A DNA stretch of 64,000 nucleotides, from the NCBI GenBank assembly GCA_900767675.1, contig CAAFZX010000022.1:1-64000 (forward strand), in the 5' to 3' direction. Positions 27,618 through 35,528 of the stretch are shown in pieces. Made by a program: the position numbers and the translations under genes. This DNA is from an uncultured Collinsella sp. Its GTDB lineage: Bacteria > Actinomycetota > Coriobacteriia > Coriobacteriales > Coriobacteriaceae. Each line of letters opens with the position of its first letter. Position 1 is the stretch's first letter. The notes below the pieces were generated by a model. It was not told where the DNA came from. It did no database searches and worked only from the letters and a program-made list of their open reading frames with translations.

Positions 27618-28325
27618 ATGACTGACCACGCTTTTGACCGAGCAGAGCTGGCTGAAGCCGTCGGCAACGATATTGCCGACATGGCCCATTTTTGGATGCT
27701 GCGGAAGTTTCAGTTTTTGGAGCCGGCGCGCGAACAGTTCGAGATCATTGTTGACCCGTGGCTCAGCTATTGCACCGAGCCTTCGCAAAACGAAATCATG
27801 GCCTACAACATGGCATTTACCGATTGGCTGCTCTTCGAGCGCCCCTATCGCCATGGCAAGACGCTGCTCGAGCTGTATGTTGACGAGCCGCCGGCATCGC
27901 TTTCGCCTGCCTCGCTCAAGCGGCTCGAGCAGGTACGCGACACGCAGTATTTCTCGCGCTTTGGCATTTTGGACAAGGATCCTGCGAACGGCATGGTTGC
28001 GCTGAAGGATACGCGCACCGACCGTCGCTTTGATGTCTACGACCCGCATATCGTGCAAAAGGAGCATTGGAGCGACGGCGCGATTGCGGTGCGCCTCGCC
28101 TGCGTCGACGATGTCTGGCTGGCGGCGGGACAGCTCTATCTGTATGACATCGCGCGCCTGAGTGACACGGCGGTCGATGGACCGGGCGCGGTGCATCCCG
28201 AGGATCTGCAGAACGGCTTCGGCACCTCGTGCATCAGCTTCTTTTTGCGCCTGGTCCGCGACATCATGGGCGCCCAGGGGCGGTACGTAAAGTCGCTCAA
28301 TATCTACGAGCAGGAGTGGGAGTAG
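27618..28325 (+). CDS. Conserved-looking protein of unknown function
   Basis: 235 residues; I recognise no family. It is soluble by sequence, acidic and rich in aromatic residues (HFWMLRKFQFLEP, DPWLSYC, FTDWLLFERPYRHGK). The first half is helical. The second half looks beta-rich, with RFGILDKDPANGMVALKDTRTDRRFDVYD and VRLACVDDVWLAAGQLYLYD, which recalls small domains that follow a helical bundle in SEC-C-associated proteins, though I see no SEC-C motif. The ATG follows GAGGAGG. The codon choice is like its neighbours. Downstream a family A pair begins 35 bases after the stop. Confidence 0.6.
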   Translation: MTDHAFDRAELAEAVGNDIADMAHFWMLRKFQFLEPAREQFEIIVDPWLSYCTEPSQNEIMAYNMAFTDWLLFERPYRHGKTLLELYVDEPPASLSPASLKRLEQVRDTQYFSRFGILDKDPANGMVALKDTRTDRRFDVYDPHIVQKEHWSDGAIAVRLACVDDVWLAAGQLYLYDIARLSDTAVDGPGAVHPEDLQNGFGTSCISFFLRLVRDIMGAQGRYVKSLNIYEQEWE

Positions 28326-28360
28326 GGGGTGTGACTGGTGTCGCCTTACTGCCCTGACTT

Positions 28361-28499
28361 TGTCTCAATCTGTAACGTTTAGGGACAAAAAACCGGTCTA
28401 CCTGTTACAGATCGAGACGTTTGGCACCTGGCTGGGGGGAATGTCTCAATCTGTAACATCTACAGTCCAAAAATCGTTCTTCTTGTTACAGATCAAGAC
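28361..28499. repeat. Family A palindromes, tandem pair (left border of cassette)
   Basis: Units 28361-28419 and 28442-28499, 81 bases apart, each with arms of the TGTCTCAATCTGTAAC type and a 25-base loop. The second unit ends 26 bases before the start of the next gene. Confidence 0.9.
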
Positions 28500-28525
28500 G
28501 TTTGTCGGTGGAGGCAACGGTGACG

Positions 28526-29596
28526 ATGGTCCATTTGTCCGATGTGGTGGTGATGGAAGTGTCTAATACCGTTTTCAAGCACAAGCATACGACTCGCAAC
28601 ACGTTGGCGCGGAATAGGATGCTCGCGCGACTCACGGAGGCGACCGAGCAAGGTGCGCTGCTCGCAACGCATGACAATGCCGAGCTCATGTGGCTGCGGC
28701 GTCATGTTGGAACCGACGATATCGCGGAACCCGAGCCGTATTTGTTCTGCTTTCAACATGATTGGGATGCGCTGACGCCGACGGAGCGAGCGCTGCGGGC
28801 CATCAAAGGGCTTGCGGAGTTTCATCCCGATTGGGCGTTTTGGGGCTATGACGCGGCGCTTTTGTGGGGTCTGGAGGTGCCGAATGATCTGCTTGGGCCA
28901 CGATATCTTGTTAAGACAGGTTGCTCGGTGCCGCTGAGTGCAGGATGTCGGCTGTTGCGTCCGCAGGCCGCGGGCGCACTTGAACAAGTCGACGGCGTGC
29001 AGGTGACGTCGTTTTGGCGCACGGTGGAGGATTGCCTACTGCGTGCCCCGTTCTCCTACGGGTTGGCGATTGCCGATTCTGCACTGCGGGCGAAAGGCGT
29101 ATCACGTGGGGATTTGTGCGAGCGCCTCCGCGCCGATTGCGAGGGCAGGCGAGGGTATCGCAGGGCACAGGTGATTGCGTCGTATGCGGACGGGCTGTCT
29201 GAAAACGGCGGTGAGTCTCGGTTCCGAGCATTCTTTATTGCGTACGGCTTTCCGGTTCCGGAGCTGCAGGTGGAGTTTCGCGACCCGCTCGATCCGAGCC
29301 AGGTGTTTCGCGTCGACTATTTTTGGCGGCTCGAGGACGGGACGTGTGTCATCGGCGAGCTCGACGGAAAGGGGAAGTACGCCCTGCAGAGCGGTGAGAG
29401 CCGGGAGTCGGTCGACCCATTCGTGGCAGAGCGTCAGCGGGAATCTCATCTGACAATGCTCGGGCATAAGGTGCTTCGGTTTACGTTTAACGAACTCAAA
29501 GACCCGGGGAAGCTGGTCGAGAAAATGAGGCTGGCGGGTATTCCTCGGCAGACTGAATTGGCTGAGGAGTGGAGATGCCAGTGGTATGGGCGCTGA
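28526..29596 (+). CDS. AbiEi-like/DUF559-like putative nuclease or antitoxin-type protein
   Basis: 356 residues. The N-terminal two thirds resemble AbiEi-type proteins of Actinobacteria: LEVPNDLLGPRYLVKT, VDGVQVTSFWRTVEDCLL and FSYGLAIADSAL. The C-terminal third looks like a PD-(D/E)xK fold of the DUF559/Vsr kind: GESRFR, FRVDYFWRLEDG, IGELDGKGKY with the ExDxK series, then a helix ERQRESHLTMLGHKVLRFT. So a nuclease activity is possible but unproven. The start is ATG at 28526 or GTG at 28520, both after GGAGG. No AbiEii toxin gene is adjacent. The gene is bracketed by family A pairs 26 bases before and 7 bases after. Confidence 0.65.
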   Translation: MVHLSDVVVMEVSNTVFKHKHTTRNTLARNRMLARLTEATEQGALLATHDNAELMWLRRHVGTDDIAEPEPYLFCFQHDWDALTPTERALRAIKGLAEFHPDWAFWGYDAALLWGLEVPNDLLGPRYLVKTGCSVPLSAGCRLLRPQAAGALEQVDGVQVTSFWRTVEDCLLRAPFSYGLAIADSALRAKGVSRGDLCERLRADCEGRRGYRRAQVIASYADGLSENGGESRFRAFFIAYGFPVPELQVEFRDPLDPSQVFRVDYFWRLEDGTCVIGELDGKGKYALQSGESRESVDPFVAERQRESHLTMLGHKVLRFTFNELKDPGKLVEKMRLAGIPRQTELAEEWRCQWYGR

Positions 29597-29603
29597 GAGG
29601 TTT

Positions 29604-29743
29604 TGTCTCGATCTGTAACGTTTAGAGGTTGTTTGAGCTCGTAATTGTTACAGATCGAGACAAGCCGGTGAAACGTCGACCGAATGTCTCGATCTGTAAC
29701 ATCAAGGGGCCTAATAACCCTGTACCTGTTACAGATCGAGACA
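29604..29743. repeat. Family A palindromes, tandem pair (right border of cassette)
   Basis: Units 29604-29662 and 29685-29743, 81 bases apart, both with GTCTCGATCTGTAAC-type arms and matching GATCGAGAC on the right. The first begins 7 bases after the stop of the nuclease-like gene. Confidence 0.9.
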
Positions 29744-29892
29744 TTTCCCTGGTTTCGCTGGGGTGGGACTGCAACGTGTTCCGTCTCCCCACATCCCCTC
29801 TTCCTTCCGTTAACCGATGCGTCTGCAGCAATCCAGCGGGACTAGGTGATAATGGACAAATGTTCAAGTTAATCGTGAGGGAGGAGCTCGAT

Positions 29893-31263
29893 ATGGCATC
29901 TGCCGATCGTTCCACGTTGTTTATCAATGCGACCATTCTGGATGGTTCGGAGCATATGGAGCCGCAACCCGATATGGCCGTGACTGTTGAGCGCGGCGTC
30001 ATCACCTGGATGGGGCCGAGTGCTGTGGCGCAGGCGCCTGCAGGTGCCGAGGTTATCGACCTGGGTGGTGCGTATCTCATGCCCGGTCTCATCAATATGC
30101 ACGTGCACCTGTGCGGCTCGGGCAAGCCTGTCTCGGCCGGCGATGCGGGAGCGCTGATGAAGAAACTCGATAATCCCGTGGGCCGTGCCATCGTCCGCCG
30201 CATCCTCAAGGGCAGTGCCCAGCAGCAGCTGGCAAGCGGCGTGACCACGGTGCGCGGCGCGGGCGACCCGTTGTTTGCCGACATTGCCGTGCGCGACGCT
30301 ATCGACGCCGGCAAGTATCAGGGCCCGCGCCTGGTAGCGCCGGGAACGGGCGTCACGGTGCCGGGCGGCCATGGCGCGGGCTTGTTCGCCCAGGTGGCCA
30401 ACAGCCCCGTTGAGGCAGCCGAGCAGGTGCGAGACCTGTATGCGCGCGGCGCCGACGTCATTAAGCTGTTCGTAACGGGCGGTGTGTTCGATGCGACCGA
30501 GGTGGGCGAGCCGGGCGTGCTGCGTATGCCGGTGGAGGTTGCCGCGGCGGCGTGCAAGGCGGCGCACGAGGTGGGCCTGCCGGTTATGGCTCATGTCGAG
30601 AGCACCGAGGGCGTGAAGGCCGCGCTTGAGGCCGGGGTCGACACGATCGAGCACGGTGCCCCGATGACGCCCGAGATCCTGGAGCTGTACCGTGGCGCCG
30701 CGGGCACGCAGCTTGAGGATCGTGCGCCCAGCGTTACCTGCACTATCAGCCCGGCGCTGCCGTTTGTGTTGCTCGATCCGGAGAAGACCCATTCGACTGA
30801 CACGCAAAAGAAGAACGGCGACATCGTGTGCTCGGGCATTATCGAGAGTGCTCGTGCGGCGCTGGAAGCTGGCGTTAAGGTGGGCCTTGGCACAGATTCG
30901 AGCTGCCCGTTCGTGACGCAGTACGACATGTGGCGTGAGGTGGCCTATTTTGCCAAGTACGTGGGCGTGAGCAGCGTCTTTGCGCTGCATACGGCCACGC
31001 AGGTCAATGCCGAGCTCCTGGGGCTGGGCGGCGAGACCGGTACGATCGAGTGCGGCAAGGCCGCCGATATCCTGGTGACGCGCAAGAATCCGCTCGATGA
31101 CCTGTGCGCTCTGCGTGAGCCGATACATGTGATGTGTCGCGGTGATCTGGTACGCAAGCTCAAGGTGAAACGTATTCCCGAGGTGGACGCCGAGCTCGAC
31201 ACGATTATGGCCATGCCTGCAGAAGCGCTTGCCGAGGAGCTGGCCCGCGACGGCGTGGCGTAG
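29893..31263 (+). CDS. Metal-dependent amidohydrolase
   Basis: 456 residues of the amidohydrolase superfamily, close to the imidazolonepropionase/Xaa-Pro dipeptidase-like group. Metal ligands are visible: HVH in LINMHVHLCG (about 75), the lysine that is carboxylated in DVIKLFVTGG, histidines in VMAHVEST and TIEHGAPM, and the aspartate in GLGTDSSCPF. The N-terminal and C-terminal strands form the small beta domain (FINATILDG, AADILVTRKNPLDD). The substrate could be a proline dipeptide or a cyclic amide. The ATG at 29893 follows GAGGAG; the frame is open upstream through the family A repeats and should not be used. Confidence 0.85.
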   Translation: MASADRSTLFINATILDGSEHMEPQPDMAVTVERGVITWMGPSAVAQAPAGAEVIDLGGAYLMPGLINMHVHLCGSGKPVSAGDAGALMKKLDNPVGRAIVRRILKGSAQQQLASGVTTVRGAGDPLFADIAVRDAIDAGKYQGPRLVAPGTGVTVPGGHGAGLFAQVANSPVEAAEQVRDLYARGADVIKLFVTGGVFDATEVGEPGVLRMPVEVAAAACKAAHEVGLPVMAHVESTEGVKAALEAGVDTIEHGAPMTPEILELYRGAAGTQLEDRAPSVTCTISPALPFVLLDPEKTHSTDTQKKNGDIVCSGIIESARAALEAGVKVGLGTDSSCPFVTQYDMWREVAYFAKYVGVSSVFALHTATQVNAELLGLGGETGTIECGKAADILVTRKNPLDDLCALREPIHVMCRGDLVRKLKVKRIPEVDAELDTIMAMPAEALAEELARDGVA

Positions 31264-31297
31264 GTGTGACAAAGGTGCAGCTCCGTTGCCGCATACA

Positions 31298-31335
31298 AAA
31301 AGCCGAGGTCTCAACACGAGGCCTCGGCTTTTTTA
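31298..31335 (+). terminator. Terminator of the amidohydrolase gene
   Basis: AAAAGCCGAGGTC and GGCCTCGGCTTTT form a strong stem with a T run, 35 bases after the stop. Confidence 0.85.
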
Positions 31336-31356
31336 TCGAACAAATACTTAAGATTT

Positions 31357-31385
31357 GGGACAAACAAACCTGATTAATTTGTCCC
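31357..31385 (-). terminator. Possible terminator of the zinc-ribbon gene
   Basis: GGGACAAA and TTTGTCCC pair over a 13-base loop just past the stop of the minus-strand gene. Without a long T run it is only a moderate terminator. Confidence 0.4.
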
Positions 31386-31396
31386 GCGTGCGGGCG

Positions 31397-31870
31397 CTAG
31401 GAGCGGGTTTCCATCTTGGCGTGGCACTTGGGGCAGGTGACGCGGATCTTGCCTTTGCCCTTGGGGACGGAGAGCATCTGGCCGCAGTTGGGGCACTTGA
31501 GGTATGCCGTGGTCTTGCGTCCCTTCCACATCTTCTTGGCCGTGCGCTTGGCGCGCTCAAAGTCTTCCTTGCTCGTTCCAGCCGCGCGCGAGGTGCTGGC
31601 CGCTGCAGCGCCGCCGCCCAAGCTGGCGACAAACTTGCCCAAGCCGGGGACGTTCGCGGTCGCGGCGACAAAGGCAGCGTTTTCCTTGCGACGCGCATCG
31701 ATGTTTTTGGACAGGCCGCGCAGCACGCCAATCACGATTACGGCGATGGCAATCCAGCTGAGCCACTGGATGTGGGCTATCGATCCGATCATCGCGATGA
31801 CAATGCCGGCAAAACCCATCACGATGGTGAGTTCATCGGCACCATTGCGGCCCTTCATAAAGTCATTCAT
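31397..31870 (-). CDS. Small membrane protein with C-terminal zinc ribbon
   Basis: 157 residues. Two membrane helices close together (about 15-33 and 35-52: ELTIVMGFAGIVIAMIGSI and IQWLSWIAIAVIVIGVL) are followed by an Ala-rich linker. The C-terminal zinc ribbon is CPNCGQMLSVPKGKG...CPKCHAKM, with a lysine-rich finger. The same arrangement occurs in Actinobacterial proteins of unknown role. The ATG at 31870 follows AAAGG. It is the second zinc-ribbon membrane protein here; the one at 2226 has the ribbon at the other end. Function is not known. Confidence 0.75.
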   Translation of the reverse strand: MNDFMKGRNGADELTIVMGFAGIVIAMIGSIAHIQWLSWIAIAVIVIGVLRGLSKNIDARRKENAAFVAATANVPGLGKFVASLGGGAAAASTSRAAGTSKEDFERAKRTAKKMWKGRKTTAYLKCPNCGQMLSVPKGKGKIRVTCPKCHAKMETRS

Positions 31871-31925
31871 GCAAATTGCCTTTCGTTCGATATGCTGCAC
31901 GCCTTTATACCCGATTTAGGGCAAG

Positions 31926-32006
31926 GGGGACAGGTCAATCTGCACCAAGGTGGTGCAAACGTACCTGTCCCCGGAACACCAAGATGGTGCAAAGAAGTCT
32001 GTCCCC
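31926..32006. repeat. Family C palindrome, copy 1, with a partial second unit
   Basis: 31926-31972 has GGGGACAGGT and ACCTGTCCCC as outer arms and TGCACCA/TGGTGCA as an inner stem. A partial second unit (31976-32006) repeats CACCA, TGGTGCAAA and CTGTCCCC. The full unit at 43001 has the same design. It lies between the starts and ends of two minus-strand genes. Confidence 0.75.
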
Positions 32007-32016
32007 AATGCCCCAA

Positions 32017-32289
32017 TTACTTGGAGAGCTTGTCGACGACGCGTTCGATCTCGGCGAGCTTGGCGGCTTTGAGGTCTTCGTCGCCCGATTCGATTGCCGA
32101 AGTCACGCAGCCCTCGATATGTGCCTTGAGCACGTCGGCGTTGATGCGCGCAATGAGCGCCTGCGTTGCCATGAGCTGCGTGGAAATATCGACGCAGTAG
32201 CGGTCCTCCTCGACCATCCGCAGGATGCCGTCGATCTGACCGCGTGCCGTCTTGAGCATGCGGGTCACCGATTTATGGTCTGCCATCAT
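32017..32289 (-). CDS. csoR: Copper-sensing transcriptional repressor, CsoR family
   Basis: 90 residues, an all-helical DUF156 repressor that leaves its operator when Cu(I) binds. The copper ligands of the family are visible: Cys in EEDRYCVDISTQ, and His and Cys in KAHIEGCV. The helix RMLKTARGQIDGILRMVEED contains the basic patch that contacts DNA. The gene ends the copA-copZ-csoR operon. A matching GC-rich operator lies in the copA promoter (35095-35111), so the operon should be autoregulated. Two ATG codons stand together (32289 and 32286) after GAGGA; the first has better spacing. Confidence 0.93.
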   Translation of the reverse strand: MMADHKSVTRMLKTARGQIDGILRMVEEDRYCVDISTQLMATQALIARINADVLKAHIEGCVTSAIESGDEDLKAAKLAEIERVVDKLSK

Positions 32290-32327
32290 GGCGGGTCCTC
32301 GTTTCTGGTCGGGGTGCGCGTGGGTCG

Positions 32328-32549
32328 TTACGCGGCGGTTACGGACAGGGCGTGGAACTTCTCGCCGGCGCCCTCGACAGCGGCGGCGAGCTGCTCGGCG
32401 GTCACGGTGTCGGCGCACTCCACCTGGACGGTCTGAGTCTCGTGATCGGCGTCGGCGTCGGTCACGCCGGCCACGTTGAGCAACGCCGTCTCGACGGTGG
32501 CGTCGCAGTGGCCGCACATAAGGCCCGAAGTCTTAATCGTGTAACGCAT
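32328..32549 (-). CDS. copZ: Copper chaperone, heavy-metal-associated domain
   Basis: 73 residues, one HMA domain. The Cu(I) site is MCGHCD (about residues 11-16), a variant of MxCxxC. The beta-alpha-beta order is RYTIKTSGL, ATVETALLNVAGV, TQTVQVEC, TAEQLAAAVEGAG. It should hand Cu(I) to the CopA pump and to CsoR. The ATG follows GAGGAA. It lies 38 bases before csoR and 147 bases after copA; the latter gap holds a long hairpin. Confidence 0.9.
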   Translation of the reverse strand: MRYTIKTSGLMCGHCDATVETALLNVAGVTDADADHETQTVQVECADTVTAEQLAAAVEGAGEKFHALSVTAA

Positions 32550-32582
32550 TGGTATTCCTCTCTGTTGTGTCGGCTTTCCCGG

Positions 32583-32664
32583 GCACCCGACCTTGACCTT
32601 CAAGCCGTCGCTCGCGTACCAAAGTACGCGTCGCTCCTCTTTCAGGTCAATCTCGGGCACCTGG
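32583..32664 (-). other. Long imperfect hairpin between copA and copZ
   Basis: The outer part pairs GGGCACCCGACCTTGACCTT-like sequence with AGGTCAATCTCGGGCACC. The apex is CGCGTAC-CAAA-GTACGCG. It lies inside the operon after copA, where it could protect or separate the messages of the pump and the small chaperone and repressor genes. Confidence 0.55.
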
Positions 32665-32696
32665 AAAACCCGTTCTAAATGGACTTAATGGTGAGC

Positions 32697-35036
32697 CTAT
32701 TTTGCCACTTTAGGCGTAAAGGATTTCAGGCGCAGAGCGTTGGACACAACGCAGACACTCGACAGGCTCATCGCGGCGGCGCCAAACATCGGCGAGAGCT
32801 GCCAACCGGTGAGGGGGAAGAACACGCCCGCCGCCAGCGGAATGCCGATGCCGTTGTAGAACAGCGCCCAGAACAGGTCCTGCTTGATGTTGCGGATTGT
32901 GGCACGTGACAGCTCGATGGCACGGGCGACGTCCATGAGATCGCTGCGCATGAGTACCACGTCGGCGCCCTCCTTGGCGATGTCGGCGCCGGTGCCGATG
33001 GCAAGGCCCACGTCGGCGCGCGCCAGGGCGGGGGAGTCGTTGATGCCGTCGCCCACCATGGCGACCTTGCCGCCCGCATCCTGCAGCTCGCGGACGTGGC
33101 GCTCCTTGTCGGCGGGGAGGACGTCGGCGATGACCTGCGCACGGTCGAGGCCCACGCGGCGGGCGATTGCTTCGGCCGTCACACGGTTATCGCCGGTGAG
33201 CATGCGCACGTCGACGCCGAGCGAACGCAGCGCGGCGATGGCCTCGGCGCTCGTCTCTTTGACCTCGTCAGCCACGGCGATGGTACCGACAAGCTCGCTG
33301 TTCTTGGCAAAGAACAGCGGTGTCTTGCCTTCGACGGCGAGCTGTTCGGCAAGGCCCGCGGGCACGGTAACGCCCAGCTCGTCCATCAGACGCACGTTGC
33401 CGGCTGCGATGACATTTTGTCCCTCGCGCGCCGTAACGCCACGACCGGGCACGGCGGCAAAGTCCTCGACCATGCGCGCGACAATTCCGCGCGCCTCGCA
33501 CTCGGCCATAATCGCCTCTGCCAGCGGGTGCTCGCTTGAGCGCTCCAACGCGGCGGCCAGCTTGAGCAGCGCCTTTTCGCTCATGGCGCGCGAGCCGTCA
33601 GCACGCGTGGCTACCACGATATCGGTCACGGCAGGCTTGCCGCGGGTGACCGTGCCCGTCTTATCGAGCACCACCGTGCCCACGCTGCGCAGATTCTCCA
33701 GCGCTTCGGCGCTCTTAAACAGAATGCCCATCTCGGCGCCCTTGCCGGTGCCCACCATAATGGCGACGGGCGTGGCTAGGCCGAGTGCACACGGACAGCT
33801 GATCACCAGCACAGCGACGGCGGAGGTGAGCGCTTCGTTGACGCTTCCGGTCAGTGTCATCCACGCCAAGAAGGTCACGGCCGAGATCACGAACACCACG
33901 GGCACGAACACGCCGGCGACCTTGTCGGCCATGCGGGCGATGGGCGCCTTGGTGGCGTTGGCGTCCTCGACAAGCTTGATGATCTTGGCGAGCGATGTCT
34001 CGGCACCCACACGCGTGGCGCGGAAGGTAAACGAGCCGGTGCGGTTGACGGTGGCGGCGTTGACGGTGTCACCGGCGGTCTTTTCCACGGGGATGGACTC
34101 GCCGGTCAGCGCGCTCTCGTCCACGGCCGAGCTGCCCTCGAGCACCACGCCATCGACGGGGATGGACTCGCCGGGGCGTACGCGCAGGATCTGGCCGGGA
34201 AGGATGCTGTCGACGTCGACGGTGGTCTCGCTGCCGTCCTCTGCCACGACGGTCGCGGTCTTGGGCGCCAGGTCGATCAGCGCCTCGATAGCGCCGCCGG
34301 TTTTGGACTTGCTGCGCGTCTCGAGGTATTTGCCCACGGTGACGAGCGACAGGATCGTGCCTGCGCTCTCAAAATACAGATTGTCCATGCCCGTCATCAT
34401 GGCCTCGTGGACCTGACCCGCGGCTAACTGGTCGGCCATGATGAACATGGCGTAGAGCGACCAGGCGATGGAGGCGGTGGCGCCCACGGCGATGAGGGCG
34501 TCCATGGTGGGCGCGCCGTGCGCGAGCGATTTAAACCCGTTGATAAAGTACGCGTCGTTGACATAGACGATGGGGATGAGCAGGACGAGCTCGGTGAGGG
34601 CGAGCGTCATGCTGTGGGTATGGTCGGTGAAGACGCCGGGCAGCGGCCAGCCAAGCATGTGCCCCATGCCTATGTAGAACAGCGGGATGAGGAATACGAT
34701 TGAGACGATGAGACGAGTGCGCATGGCAGAGGCGGCGGCCTCCAGTTTTTTGGTGGGCGACTCCATATGGGCGGCGCCGGACCTGGCTTGCGTACTGCCG
34801 CTTTGGGCGGCGTCGGTGCCCGTGCTGACGGGTGAGGCCGAGTAGCCAGCGCGATCGACGGCGGTGCAGATGTCGTCGGGAGTGACCTGCGCGGGGTCAT
34901 AGTCGACCATCATGGAGCCGGCGAGCAGATTGACCGCGACGCTCTCGACGCCGTCGAGCTTGCTCACGGCGCGGTCTACGTGCGCCTGGCAAGCGGCACA
35001 CGTCATGCCGCCCACATCGAATTTATCTTGAGCCAT
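32697..35036 (-). CDS. copA: Copper-exporting P1B-type ATPase
   Basis: 779 residues, one N-terminal heavy-metal domain (GMTCAAC near residue 10) and eight membrane helices. The transport motif is CPCALG in the sixth helix. DKTGTVTRGK carries the phosphorylated aspartate, SEHPLAEAI is the nucleotide-domain HP motif, and MVGDGINDSPAL the hinge. It pumps Cu(I) out of the cell with ATP. The ATG at 35036 follows AAAGGAGA; an upstream in-frame ATG has no ribosome site. It is the first gene of the copper operon, controlled by the operator at 35095-35111. Confidence 0.96.
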   Translation of the reverse strand: MAQDKFDVGGMTCAACQAHVDRAVSKLDGVESVAVNLLAGSMMVDYDPAQVTPDDICTAVDRAGYSASPVSTGTDAAQSGSTQARSGAAHMESPTKKLEAAASAMRTRLIVSIVFLIPLFYIGMGHMLGWPLPGVFTDHTHSMTLALTELVLLIPIVYVNDAYFINGFKSLAHGAPTMDALIAVGATASIAWSLYAMFIMADQLAAGQVHEAMMTGMDNLYFESAGTILSLVTVGKYLETRSKSKTGGAIEALIDLAPKTATVVAEDGSETTVDVDSILPGQILRVRPGESIPVDGVVLEGSSAVDESALTGESIPVEKTAGDTVNAATVNRTGSFTFRATRVGAETSLAKIIKLVEDANATKAPIARMADKVAGVFVPVVFVISAVTFLAWMTLTGSVNEALTSAVAVLVISCPCALGLATPVAIMVGTGKGAEMGILFKSAEALENLRSVGTVVLDKTGTVTRGKPAVTDIVVATRADGSRAMSEKALLKLAAALERSSEHPLAEAIMAECEARGIVARMVEDFAAVPGRGVTAREGQNVIAAGNVRLMDELGVTVPAGLAEQLAVEGKTPLFFAKNSELVGTIAVADEVKETSAEAIAALRSLGVDVRMLTGDNRVTAEAIARRVGLDRAQVIADVLPADKERHVRELQDAGGKVAMVGDGINDSPALARADVGLAIGTGADIAKEGADVVLMRSDLMDVARAIELSRATIRNIKQDLFWALFYNGIGIPLAAGVFFPLTGWQLSPMFGAAAMSLSSVCVVSNALRLKSFTPKVAK

Positions 35037-35083
35037 GGCTTCTCCTTTCTGTGACGTAGTGTCGGAAATGTTAACCAACCGAT

Positions 35084-35114
35084 ACTATACACCCATACCC
35101 CCTGGGGGTGTCTA
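35084..35114 (-). promoter_or_regulatory. copA promoter with CsoR operator
   Basis: Read on the minus strand, TAGACA (35114-35109) and TATAGT (35089-35084) are 19 bases apart. Between them lies ATACCCCCTGGGGGTGT (35095-35111), which matches the G-tract pseudo-palindrome bound by CsoR repressors. Repression by blocking the spacer is the expected mechanism. Confidence 0.8.
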
Positions 35115-35187
35115 GTACAGAAAGAAATATATGACATTTCGTTACGGATGAGGGCGGCTGCTCAATCGTTGGCAGTCCCTGCCAAAC

Positions 35188-35486
35188 ATCTCAATCTGTA
35201 ACGTCTGGACCGGTTTTTGAACCATAGCTGTTACAGATTTAGACAAACAGTTGACGGGAAACTCAATGTCTCAATCTGTAACATCTAGCTGCAAATATGA
35301 CCTCTAACTGTTACAGATCGAGACAGAGCGTCCGCGGTCAACTCAAATGTCTTGATCTGTAACATCTAGAGAGGTTTTTAACCCCTTACTGTTACAGATT
35401 GAGATGTTGTCTCGCGGGGCGGGGGTTTGTCTCGTTCTGTAACATCTAGACCTGTATCTGCCGAGCTAGTGTTACAGATCAAGACA
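35188..35486. repeat. Family A palindromes, tandem array of four
   Basis: Units 35188-35244, 35267-35325, 35348-35406 and 35428-35486, with starts 79, 81 and 80 bases apart. Each has 17-bp arms, a 25-base loop and 21-22 base linkers. The loops and linkers differ in sequence from unit to unit. The array fills most of the 492-bp gap between copA and the kinase gene; no gene lies there. Confidence 0.92.
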
Positions 35487-35528
35487 ATTGCCGGGGAGGG
35501 GGTCCCGTCACGGCAAGACGCCCGCCGC

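Noticed and set aside
29629..29892. N-terminal extension of the amidohydrolase
   Set aside because: It would translate a family A repeat; the ATG at 29893 has a proper ribosome site and matches the family start.
35188..35486. CRISPR array
   Set aside because: The repeated parts are inverted arms of a hairpin, not direct repeats of 25-40 bp, units come in twos and fours at five loci, and no cas gene is present.
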